Assembly (NCBI GenBank): GCA_964036155.1
Contig: OZ038423.1
Location: forward strand, 16,879,249 to 16,943,248
DNA: 64,000 nucleotides
Direction of reading: 5' to 3'
DNA from: Diploscapter coronatus
Taxonomy: Eukaryota; Nematoda; Chromadorea; Rhabditida; Rhabditidae
Shown: piece after piece, positions 22,401-33,400 of the stretch
Position numbering within the stretch: the first letter of the stretch is position 1
Layout: every line of letters begins with the position of its first letter
Notes under the pieces: model-generated
Told to the model about the DNA's origin: nothing
What the model saw: only the letters and a program-made list of their open reading frames with translations
Database searches by the model: none
Made by a program: the position numbers and the translations under genes

Positions 22401-25031
22401 TAGAGTAAGCTAAACTCCTGGAAAAAGTATACATACCCTCCTGTATTTGGCAGGTACGGGTACATAGAGTAGTTATCGCAAATCGCCAATATGCTAGAAT
22501 GAAAGAGCATATTGAAAAACTCCTGTATACTTAGTTTCAGTCCAACTTTACTTCCTTTCCGAATTTTAGAATTCTTTCATATGTCACCTGGTAAAAAGTA
22601 TATATGCCCCTGCGAATTCTTGGTCCCCTACTCGCCATAACGTATCCAATCCGACGAAAAATTAGCATACTTATTAGCTAATGTATTTATCATATATTCC
22701 CGGGTTTTAGCCCAATCCGATTTACTAGTGTTTTGCGAATGTTTCCCTGAAAACTTTCCTTAACTATGAAAATAACAAAATATCTAGGGCCCGCAAACAC
22801 GATGTATGCTAACCTATTTTGCTCATCCAAAATTGAAACTTTGATAAAGTAAATTAAAATAATATTTCACTAAGTTCTTTAATTCGAAATTTTGTCATGT
22901 TACGTTAACCGTACTAACCATTTTTTATCAATGAAGTCGTCACTAATTTCGTTCTCCTGATCAAACGTAATGGAAAACGTAGGCACTACGTATCATCATT
23001 GATCTCATCTTTGATGCGAAATTGGAAATAAAAAATCTATTATTGTCTGATTTGTCTGATGCAATCAATGGTTCTACGAAATACATCAATTATTGGCCTA
23101 ACAATTGGAAATCAGAGTCAGAGGGAAGATGTGGTGAGTTTGCGCGCTGATCAGTATCAGTCAAATCACCCAAATTAGTCGATTAGTAACATTTCACTCG
23201 ATTCATTCGCCGATTTCTCCCCAATTCTCCTATCTCTGTTCCTCTTCTTCACTTGTCGTTTGATTTCAATTCCTCTCTTCATTCTCTCCTTCAATCCTCA
23301 TTTATACGTCACTAGTTGATTCAATTATGTAGGTAGTACTTTGTAGTTGTGAGATTCCGAGGCAGTGCACTCGAACACTCCATGCATGTACGTCAAAGCG
23401 GCAGCAGTGACATAGAGGAAGAGAGGGAAGGAAAGACATGCGAAAGGTCAATGAGAGCAGCGCTCCATAATGGCCTCGTACTGTCATCCGCATTCAGTTT
23501 AGTCTTTAGAGAACGACTTCGCATTTTGAAACATTCTTTTAAAGATTACTGTATCTTATGGATTGTGAAAGAACGATTTTGAAGAAAAGCCATCGAATCC
23601 TTTGTATCTATCTGTTATAAAGTAATTAGAAGGATTCGCATAAAGCAAATGTTGATGGTAAATGCAAGAAAAATGTTCGAATCGTAATTTGTAAATTCTG
23701 AAAATTATCACCTGAAAACAAATTAGGAATAGCCAGTGCAGAGTGTCGTCCAATGAAGCATCTCCTGTATGAACTTGGATATCGAAGGAGGATTTGAAGA
23801 TGGAAATGGCGATGAAGAGACGAGCAAGGAGATCGAGGAAGCAGAGAAGCAGCAGCAAAGGAGGCAGAGAGGTCGACAGAGAACGAGACACACGAGGATC
23901 CCAAACATCACTACGGACGAGGCAGGACACTGTTAGCAGAATGACTGACAGAATAGAGGGAAGGATCAAAAGGCATGCCCTGAATTGAAATAATCACCAT
24001 AGATGAATATGATAAACGTTCCAGATTGAGCTTTCAACTCAATTCTTGAAATTGAATTGCGAATTTTTCTGAAAACAAACTGATATAAGTTGAGAGAGTT
24101 CAGGTTTTTCTTCTAGCAATAAGACTAATAGCTCTAACTGACCTACAAACGATGACGTTCGACTGATCCAAAAATAGGGACAGAAATATGTGGGTGAAAC
24201 AGAATGAAGAAATTAAGGGCAATAGAATACACAATACTATCGTTGATGAAGTGCAGAAGAAGGGGGAATACGTCTGAATTATTGTCTGATTTTAAAAAAT
24301 ATATATTATACTTTTTCTTGGATAAGTTAAATTTAGGTGTTAAATCTGAATGGCCAAATAGTAATAATTTTATACCCGAAATAGTGAGCAATATCGGTCG
24401 ATGGAAATAAATAATAGCAGCAAGGATTGAGCGAAGAGAAGGAGTTGGATGAGGTATTCCGAAAGGATTGCAGAAACAAACGATACATCGATCGTTTGTC
24501 GTAAATCAGCGAAATCCAGCTGGAAAAAGAGCACTTTTCGCCAAATATAATGATCAGGTACCTCAACAGCAATATGAAGTATACAAATAAATAGCCACAC
24601 GCATGATGTAAGGAATATCAAGAAAAATAGTTCCGAGAAGAATACTCGAGCTCTGAAAGAATTTTAGAATTATTATCGGCATATTGTAAATTGAAGATCG
24701 TTTTCAATTTATTCATAAGCATCTGATTAACAATTATTTTTGACCAGCTGATCTGTAGTGTAAAGATTTCTGAGATTAAAGATCTAATATGAAATAAAAG
24801 CTAATAAAATGTACTTTGAAACATCTACCAAAATTTTCGATCAAATTCTTACTTGAGTGGCGATCCTCGTGATCGTCGAATTACGAGGACGAAGAAGAAT
24901 AACAGATTAATGCAAATTGCGGCAAGATGGACTGCTGACAGTAATGACAAATGAAATAAATCAGGAATATTAGGGGATGATGTGGAATTTCTAAATTCGA
25001 AGTATTCATAATCATCACCAACGTTTTTAAA
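19489..25031 (-). CDS. Rhodopsin-like 7TM G-protein-coupled receptor, N-terminus unresolved
   Basis: Six exons (24853-25031, 24376-24652, 24143-24273, 23712-23979, 23412-23503, 19489-19726) join in frame to 394 residues ending in TAG. The first exon has an NST glycosylation site, then TM1 (about LLSAVHLAAICINLLFFFVL). Exon 2 holds TM2 (ELFFLIFLTSCVWLFICILH) and TM3 ending in FISIDRYCSLF, the DRY position. Exon 3 holds TM4 (IVLCILLPLISSFCF). Exon 4 holds TM5 (CLLILPSILSVILLTVSC) and TM6 (LPPLLLLLCFLDLLARLF). Exon 5 and the start of exon 6 would give TM7, then a Ser-rich cytoplasmic tail. The exon 5 acceptor (CTCTAAAG) is weak and the last intron is 3.7 kb, so the C-terminal part is the least certain. 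The first exon is entered in phase 0 from an unidentified upstream exon. Ligand and subfamily were not recognised. Confidence 0.75.
20593..20997 (+). CDS. Open frame of 134 codons, doubtful gene
   Basis: A single open frame, antisense to the long last intron of the 7TM receptor gene. The protein is charged (MEENDAKFKYINGCKEEGG...), with no signal peptide, membrane segment or domain that I recognise. The middle (about 20660-20790) has a higher GC content than its surroundings, which looks exon-like. No splice structure or poly(A) signal supports it. It may be a fragment of a decayed gene or chance. Confidence 0.2.
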   Translation: MEENDAKFKYINGCKEEGGILLVVLQECGNPEERKIVIANWFEMENAQMKMKLQNYVAHRDSENEQIFLFTYFVLLRETNRKQDTVIKQITRVSNSRICQLLFDSFRHCAISDHPLNNPPEKLLSCNLNTKIMI

Positions 25032-27480
25032 CTAAAAATTAATATTTAGCTAGAGGGCGCAAATGCTCAAATTTGAAGACAAAACCACTTGCGCTTTCTA
25101 CATTTAGTCTACAGAAACTTGTTATTTTTAAGATAAGTTATCGTATTTGTTTGATAGGGTGTTTGATCTTAATGATATTTAAGTTTAAGTATAAAGTGAA
25201 AGATAAATACAACGTGTCATCTTATGAAAAAATCAGCAAGAATAGCAAAATAATATCTGCCTTGAAAGTTTTTACTTCCGTCAATTACTTAATCGTGGCA
25301 AGATGGATTGCCGCGCTTCATAAGTCTCAAGTATTAGAAAATTGAGGTATAAAGTGCATATGATGCTGAGTAAAATATTGAACTTCATCGTAAAATATGA
25401 ACGATGATCAAGCTTTAATTCTCAATGAGTATAATCACTTTCAAAACTAATTTAGAATATTATCAAGTCTAATCAGGATCGTTTAGAATTGCGATTCCAT
25501 TGCAATAATTTCAGGCTTATAAGGGAAACTCAATATGCTACTCATCGAATCGGTTTATATTTCCAGGGAAAGTCAATTCGGGTTTCCTGCTTACGAGTAT
25601 CTGGTTAAAAGTGCACCCTGTGCACTCTAATTCTAGGATAGCTTCGAAGTTTCCCCTTTAAAAATTTTGCTGCTGAACCGAATAATCATATTGTCAAAGC
25701 CCGATCACAGTGTGCACTAATTTTTATTGTGAATATTTGCGATGCAGAGGTAAGAGGCAAACTTTGGCACAAAGCCCTGGAAACAGGGTGAGCGGAGAGC
25801 GATTTTTAATCGGGTATTCATAATTAGGAGGTCCGAATTGAATTAATCCAAAAATATGAGCCAATTTTATGAGTAACGCACGATAGTTTCTCTTGTTAGA
25901 TTTTAGATCGAATAATTCTTACTCCAATTTCGGTTCAATTTCTCTTTCAAACTTTTAACCCAAACATTCTTGATTGTTCTAATCAATCAAGGTTTACTTT
26001 GAATGGAATCTGTATAAAACTCACCCATTTGTGGAAAGGGGAATTAACAAAGACACAAGAGGAGGATCTGCCGAAAGACTCGGTGCAGTGGAAATGAGCA
26101 GCGAGGAATTGTCACCGTCCATGCACAAATTGGAGGTTGAATTGAATGAGGGACGATTCGAGCGATTTGTGGCAGAAAAGGGGAAAGGGGAAGAGAAAGG
26201 AGGGGGATAAATTGGGCATGGAAAGCAGAAAGCAGAAACACCAACAGACGAGAGAAACTTGCAGAGCCTGTTTGGATGAGAGGGGAGCGAAAAAGAGAGA
26301 TTGACACAAAGCAATCAAAGTAAAAGTAAGGGAGAAAGGGAATATGGGATATTTGGGTATTTGTAGCAGGGCCTCATCACATCATTCACTATCGAATCAG
26401 TTATTGTCTATGAACGACCACCTGGAATAAAGTAAAAAGGGCGTCTTTCTTTCTCGCTTTTCTTTGAGTAGACTTGCAGCTTTTTCGGAAAATTGCCAAC
26501 CACAACCGAAACCGAACTGCACCGCAATCGCGGTTGCGGTTGCAGCTATTTATTTGCAAGTCTGTTGATAGGTAACAGAGCTGCGCGAAACTTCGGCTTC
26601 GAGGGAAAAATTTGTTTGACTTCGACTTAATCGACGTCGAATGCCTACGTGCTACGGCCAATTTATTCCCCGAACAGCTTCGCGCCTGCGGATTAGTAAA
26701 AGAGAGCATTTCAAAAAGTCTTACATGTTCTATAATCTTTAGGTATTAAGGAAATTATTGACGAAAAGATATTTTTATCAATGTTTACCAACGACAATTC
26801 TACATTTTGTAACATTAAATGCGCATTTCAGCCTTATATAAGAAAATCAAATTTAGATTTGATCAATAACCTCATATTTTGTGACATTTTATACGATGCC
26901 TGATACTGTATTACATCTGACAATGCTTTATAATGATCCATCAGGAATATGCTCCCCAATCGCGTTTATATTGGGGCATAGGAAATTAAGGAATGACTTT
27001 TTCAAATCCACTTTTTAGTATAATCTTTAAAACTTTAAAGCTATTGGATGGCATAAGGTGCAGAAAAAGCAAACATGCATCGTCAAAAATCACCTCTATA
27101 AAAGTTAAATCCAGATCATAATTCGAATGGGTAATTTTTTGGTTAATCAGTATGGAATTATTCGTCAAAATGTATGACGCCTTAAATTTCTTATAGAAGT
27201 TTTATTTTTCGATATCAATATTTTCGCACTCAATTCAATTTAGATCTTTAGCATGAAAAATTCCATTTGGATTATTTTCACTGAAAATAAAGAAATTCGT
27301 TTTGCCAAGTGGACAGTATAATTTTGAAAATGCACGCAAATAATTGCAGGTTTAAAATTTAAAAAGTGTAGATGAAAAAACTCACATTTAAATGAAAACT
27401 TTATTTGTCTTTGATTTGAATATGGGTAGCGTTGAGTCGTTTGCCCTCGTTCTCCTCTTTCTTCATTCCAGCCACATCTT
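25032..27480. other. Region between 7TM receptor and spe-42-like gene
   Basis: No complete gene is seen. It should contain the first exon(s) and promoter of the receptor. A candidate minus-strand exon is 26025-26122: it opens with ATG (MDGDNSSLLISTAPSLSADP...) and ends at a good GGGTGAGT donor, but its phase does not fit the exon at 24853-25031 unless another exon lies between. A GC-rich run of CCGAACCG/GCGGTTGCGG repeats lies at about 26503-26550. Confidence 0.4.
27400..27405 (-). terminator. Poly(A) signal AATAAA of the spe-42-like gene
   Basis: Canonical hexamer on the minus strand about 75 bp downstream of the predicted TGA stop (27481-27483). Confidence 0.6.
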
Positions 27481-30400
27481 TCACTCTCCTTCATCCGAAT
27501 CATCGCTGTTCGAGTCTGTAAACAGTCAATCGGTAAGCATTCGAATTCAGGCTAAGTTACCCGAAACATTCCCATCCTCTTCGTAGAACAGAGTGATTTT
27601 GCCAACCTGAGAGCAAAATAGATCAGACATAATTGTAATTGAAATGTGTTTCCAACCTGCTGCATGAACTCCCTGCAGTTCTTGCAGTCGGCCATCAGAC
27701 AGAAACAATTGACACAGTAGAATGAGCCACAAGAGCCACAGACTTTCACATTCCTGAATTGCAGTCAATTTGTATTTCTCAAAAGGGACGTACAGGGTAT
27801 TCATTTATAATTTTAGTACTTACTCTGGCCTCCTGTATTTACAGGCGGATCAGACCAAGCGAGATTTACATACGGATGACAAAATGCCTATTTCACAGCA
27901 CGGTAACTTACATATTGTAACCTTTTGCAGCAAAAAAGATATAGGGTAAGGGTAAGGGTATGTTTTGGTAGAGGAACCTCGTTCTAAATCATTGTTTATA
28001 TACTCCAGTGATCATCATTTTGATACCAAATTTATCGTATTTAGCGCTGATTGATTCTTTTTTAATATTTTCCAAATCCTAAACAAACTATAAAATTCTC
28101 TTCAGAAAATAGACCATAATTTTGAATAACGGTAGCCCACCAAACCCTATAGCTTTTCTCCGTAAATGTCCAGAAGTGGCCTCAATATGTAACTTGCTTA
28201 CCCGAGCCTAACCTAAACCAATTCAAAACTGCTATCTTGATGAAGAAAATCGAAAATTTTCGTGCACCTGTTACGAATATTCTGAAAAAAGATAGCTTAC
28301 GCTTCATCCCTCAGAGACATGTCTGCAGCCCCACACCTGCAACAATCCACTCGCTGGTAGCCTCGACTTTGCATCGCACGACGCATCACCGTCTCGTCCT
28401 CGCCACTCAGGTTCGCTCGCTCAAAATGCCAGATAGTAGAACGTGAAACTTTAATAAAAAAAACATAAAATTCGACTTTTAAATAGCAATAAAGTAACGA
28501 GTGATCATCCATCTCGAAAATGCATGCTTCATCCAAAATTAGTTCTTCCCCTCTCTACGTTCACTTCAGGAAGAAAGAACGAGAGGGTATGACACGAAGA
28601 TTTTTTATTTGAATCGTAATTTTGAGTTGGAGCGTACCTTATTTTACTTCTTATCTAAAAGATGAACTCAATGACTTTCCTTTACAATATGAAAAACACC
28701 TCTTCAAAGTGTACGCTATCAACGATAATTGCGATTTTTGGAATTTATAAATGAAGTTCGAAAAGCATGTATTACTTTGAGCATTTCTGACAGCAAATTT
28801 CTTCGATCCTCGAGAATTTTTGAGTAGAGGAAAAGTGCACGGACGCGAACGCGCTCGGGGAAGAAATAGTCGGCAGAGGCGAGGGCTTGACGACTCAGCC
28901 ATACCTGGAAAAGAATGAAGATTGAATAGAAAGAGATGATTGGAAGGTAAAGTTGAACAGAATTTATTTCCTTTCTTTTGAAACCAATCTTTTTGTAGAA
29001 TCTTAGCTTTCATTTTCAATCGATTTTTTGCTAATTTAAATGGAGCTTCTCCATCTTCTTGAACAATTTGAATGCATATTTCCCAGTTACTCATAGTACG
29101 TACGAGTTCTCCTTTCAGAACCGATGAAAGATAAAACTTCAAAAGGACGCTTGACGGTAAGCGTAAATTGCGTAGTTCCCTATTCGTTGCTTTATTTTCA
29201 TTTTTGCTACTTTCGTTTTTGCAATTTCTTCGATAAATTTCGATATTTTTTTTCTAGCGGCTACTAAGATTGATTGTCATTGATCTGGTACCGGTAGAAC
29301 ACTATAATTCACGAAAATAAATCGAGCAAAGCGAAAAGAAAAATAGGCTGGCAAGTTTTCGGTGCACAGCGATTGCAGAAAAAGCCCGAATGGGCATTCA
29401 AAATCAGCGGTCGTCGAGCATCCGTCATTTACGAGTTTTTTGAAAGGCGAGATCGCAAGTGTCATAAGAAGCTAACCTGAAAACGACAGAGGAAGATGCA
29501 GAGGATGAAGGCCACGATAATAAGTGAGAAGAGGACGTAGTCGGGAGGATTGGGAGGCGAGAAGCACTTCCTCCAAGCACTGTCGCGGGATCGAATCGAC
29601 TCGGTCAAGGGAGAGAACACCTCTGTCAAGCCGTTCAGCAGACCTGACATCGTCGTGTTCCCCGAGGCTTTCAGCTCGTAGTGTGCTGAAAGAATAAACA
29701 ATAATCGAAGGTTCGAAAATGATATTCCACCTGGAGCTTCGATGTTGGTCAAGTTCAGAATAAAATAGGCCCCATCGAGAGTCTGAAACAGCAAATGAGA
29801 ATGTGTTTGATTTTATACTACCGTAAAACTATGTAACTCACACATACTATTCTCTGCACGTACGAAAAACGTACTTTTCTCATAAAAGTACTTCGATAAT
29901 ATGATAGGCTCACCTTATAAACTCCAATGTCCAGGAGGAAGATGAAGAGAGGAGTTATGAAAGAGAGAATTGTCATCATCAGGTAGAAGCCAAAGTAGGG
30001 CCTTTCTGTGCTAATCATTTTCCAGGCAGTGCGACGAATGTACTGAAATTATAATATGGAAACTAAAAAGTAAATCTTTTTTTCGATTTCAGATAGTAGA
30101 CATGAACAGGTTCTATATGATGACCCGTTTATTACTAAATGACGAACTTTTCCAAATACTATTTCTTATTGCAAATTTTCAAACGGGATGCACTCATTGA
30201 GCCGGCCGGCCGGCCTTTCGTTCTTATTTCCCCTAAAATACCTGTCAAGGTCCGAAGGCTCACATAATCGCCTGGGGATTTTATGGAAAAGGTCTGGGAA
30301 ACTAAAGAAACCCGAAAAAAAGATTCAGAAATGGCAAAAATGCCAATGTTCAGTTTTCAAACCTCGATTTGGAATGGGTTCGAGTTTAGGTCAAAGAAGC

Positions 30401-33400
30401 AGAATTGTTCTTCGAGAAAGTTTACCTGGGACTGCTTAACTTCATTTTTCAAGAAGCCTATAAAATACCAAGAAAAAACAAAGACAAAAACTTTTAAAGG
30501 CAAGTTTGCTTCAAAAATTTGATTGCATTGGCGCTGTCTACTTACATTTTTCACTTCAAAAATTTATGAATGAATTTGAATTTTGCTTTTCAATGTAATT
30601 TCCCAGAAACATAATCGACAATTGCCAAAAGATAGAAAACGCTGATCCACCATTTCGTTCTCGTGTTCTTCGAGCGGCAAAGCAGTCGGCTGCTCGCGTA
30701 GCTGCACGTCCAAATCGATCCTGTCGAATTCCGATGTCAAGTAGCAGTTGCTATACTCATCGTGATAATTGTACTTGTAGATGAAGTGCAGAGTCTGAAA
30801 GGGAAGATGGGTTAGAAGACGAGAAGAGAACAAGTGACCGTGATGAATGAATAGAGGATAGTAGCAGGAATAAAGAGCCATTGAATCAGATTCGAAATTA
30901 TCATGACGGCCTTCTGATAGAACGACAGAATCGAGGCCAGACTGCGAGAGATACGCTGAAAATATACATCTTGCTTCCCGATTTGAGAAGCGCTGCAAAA
31001 TTTGTCTAGACCACTTCTTTAGAAGAGTCAGAACGTTGTTAATACCTCAAACTTGGGTAATTAAACCGAAGATAGCGGTGAAAATCGGCAGATATGCACA
31101 TTTCATCGCATATGTCAAACAAGAATACATTCAATTCTTGTCACTATCTGGTTTCCCTCATCTGTCTTCTATCTATCACAAAATTGTCAGGTAGTCGTTC
31201 GTTCTAGGAGAGAATAAGAACTAAAGATACAAAGCATTCTAGCTTGGAATACAATGCAAAGTGTCGATATAATCCATGTTTCACCGGTAACTTCGGTTTA
31301 ATTACCCAAGTTTGAGGTATTAACAACGTTCTGGCTCTTCGAAAGAAGTGGTCTAACGAGATTTTGGAACGCTTCCAAATTGGAAGCAAAATAATTGAGT
31401 ATGCCAAAAATAAAGATTATGTGTTATCATCCATACACCAACTAATCAATAAATTCAAGTCTATGCAACTTCATTAAACAGCCCTTTTACTTTTCATTGA
31501 AATTGGATATGGTATACTGCTTGAAAAAATGCACCAGGAAAAGATTACGATTGATTCATACGCATTTTTTAAATTGGTACTCCAATAAATGGGAATAAAT
31601 TTGAACGATCATGGGAAAAATACTAGGTCAAGTTGTACCAGTGAGGGATAGGATTACATTTGGTGTGGAATAGGCTTGCATTGAGATAACACTGATTTCG
31701 GACCAAGTGGAATAAGTTCATTTCTACGGACTTATATAGAACAATGGGAATTAGTGCCTTACATTACCCAGTATTTCTATGCTATTCTTTACTAGTCTTA
31801 ATTCTTTCGAAATCTTTGTCATTAATTTTTCGAATATTATGAGCAAATGAACGAAAAAACAAACAACAACCTTATCTTTCCTTCTTAGCATTTATTCATT
31901 CATTGTGCCCTCCCTGTGGAAGGCTGTTCCAAAATTTCGTTAGACCACTTCCTTCGAAGAGCCAGAACGTTGTTAATACCTCAAACTTGGGTAATTAAAC
32001 CGAAGTTACCGGTGAAACATGGATTATATCGACACTTTGCATTGTATTCCAAGCTAGAATGCTTTGTATCTTTAGTTCTTTCCCTCTCCAGCGAAAGACT
32101 ATCTGACAATTTTGCGATAGATAGAGGACAGATGAGAGAAACCAGACAGTGAAGAGGTTCAAATGCACTCTTGCTTCACATATGTGACAAAATGTGTATA
32201 TTTTCTGATTTTCACCGTCATCTTCGGTTTAATTACCCAAGTTTGAGGTATTAACAACGTTTTGACCCTCACAAACATCGAGCGGTCTAACGAAATTTTG
32301 GAACCGCTTCCCACTGGGAGGCACAATGAATGGAGAATGTTGAAAAGGTGCTTGTTGCTTGTTCATTCATTCGCCCATAATATTCGAAAATATGACGACA
32401 TTTGAAAGATTTCGAAAGAATTTCAAGACTGCGTAAAGAATAGCGTGGAAGTACTGGGCAACGTAAGACGCTAATTCTTATCGTTCTATATAAGTCCATA
32501 GAAAAGTGCCTATTTCACTCGGTCCGGAATCAGTGAGTTATCATTGTCGAAACCCCTCATTGGTACAACTCGACCCAGTATTTTTGTCATTTTTGAAAGA
32601 TTTATGAATCTAACGCAATTTTCTATTATGTTTTTCAGCGGTATTTACCAGAAACTGACTGATCAAATGGAGAGATCGTTATAAAGCAAGTATTGAGACT
32701 CGATTGATTAAATGTATATTGATTTTTTATGTAATAATTGAAATTTATGTGGAATTACTTCGCTTCCAATTTGGAAGCGTTCCAAAATTTCGTTAGACCA
32801 CTTCTTTCGAAGAGCCAGAACGTTGCTAATACCTCAAACTTGGGTAATTAAACCGAAGTTACCGGTGAAACATGGATTATATCAACACTTTGCGCTGTAT
32901 TCCAAGCAAGAACGCTTTCTATTTGTGTTTCTTTTTCTCCCCAGTGAAAGACTATCTGACAACTGACTAGAGGAGGCTGACAACTGAGAGAAACCAGACA
33001 GTGACAAGAATTGAATGTATTCTTGTTTGACATATGTGACGAAATGTGCATATCTGCCGATTTTCACCGTCATCTTCGGTTTAATTACCCAAGTTTGAGG
33101 TATTAACAACGTTCTGACTCTTCGAAGGAAGTGGTCTAACGAAATTTTGGAACGCTTCTCAAATCGAGGGGCAAAAATATATTTTTTTAAAATCACTTCT
33201 CTGAGTCCTCCCACGGATTCATCATCCAAATCGTCCTGGTCGCTCTTGAACTCAATTCTCATGTGGGTCGCATCGTTCACATTGATGTAATACTGCTTCG
33301 CTTTGCCGTAGCCCTACAATATGAAAATTAGTCGTCGAACAGTTTCAGAAAGGAAGTAAGATTGAGAAACTTCTCATATTTTGCAATTAAAGAACTTGTT

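Larger units (their letters stand above)
30973..33172. repeat. Cluster of six SL1 RNA genes in three divergent pairs (large inverted repeat)
   Basis: The 2,241-bp intron 30956-33196 of the spe-42-like gene consists almost only of this cluster. Order: SL-A(-)/SL-B(+), spacer 31388-31906, SL-C(-)/SL-D(+), spacer 32323-32761, SL-E(-)/SL-F(+). The first and third pairs are inverted copies of each other. The two spacers are also inverted relatives (for example GGACTTATATAGAAC at about 31728 and GTTCTATATAAGTCC at about 32483), so the locus is a 2.2-kb imperfect palindrome centred in the middle pair. Start sites within a pair are about 225 bp apart, head to head. No 5S rRNA sequence was seen. Confidence 0.9.

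Noticed and set aside
26025..26122. N-terminal exon of the 7TM receptor (MDGDNSSLL...)
   Set aside because: Its end phase does not fit the exon at 24853-25031 and no linking exon was found, so it was not joined.
26503..26550. CCGAACCG / GCGGTTGCGG run as a regulatory element, with a similar run at 43118-43172
   Set aside because: It looks like low-complexity or simple-repeat sequence; no pattern ties it to a gene.
27945..27962. Telomere-like GGTAAGGGTAAGGGTA run
   Set aside because: Too short, and not the TTAGGC repeat of nematode telomeres.
28651..29142. Minus-strand frame of 163 codons as a separate gene
   Set aside because: It is an off-frame shadow of the spe-42-like exon 28776-28904 plus intron sequence.
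30991..33154. Three 380-bp MITEs with 80-bp terminal inverted repeats in the spe-42-like intron
   Set aside because: The inverted ends contain the exact SL1 leader, a splice donor, an Sm site and a terminal stem-loop, so they are divergent SL RNA genes and not transposon ends.
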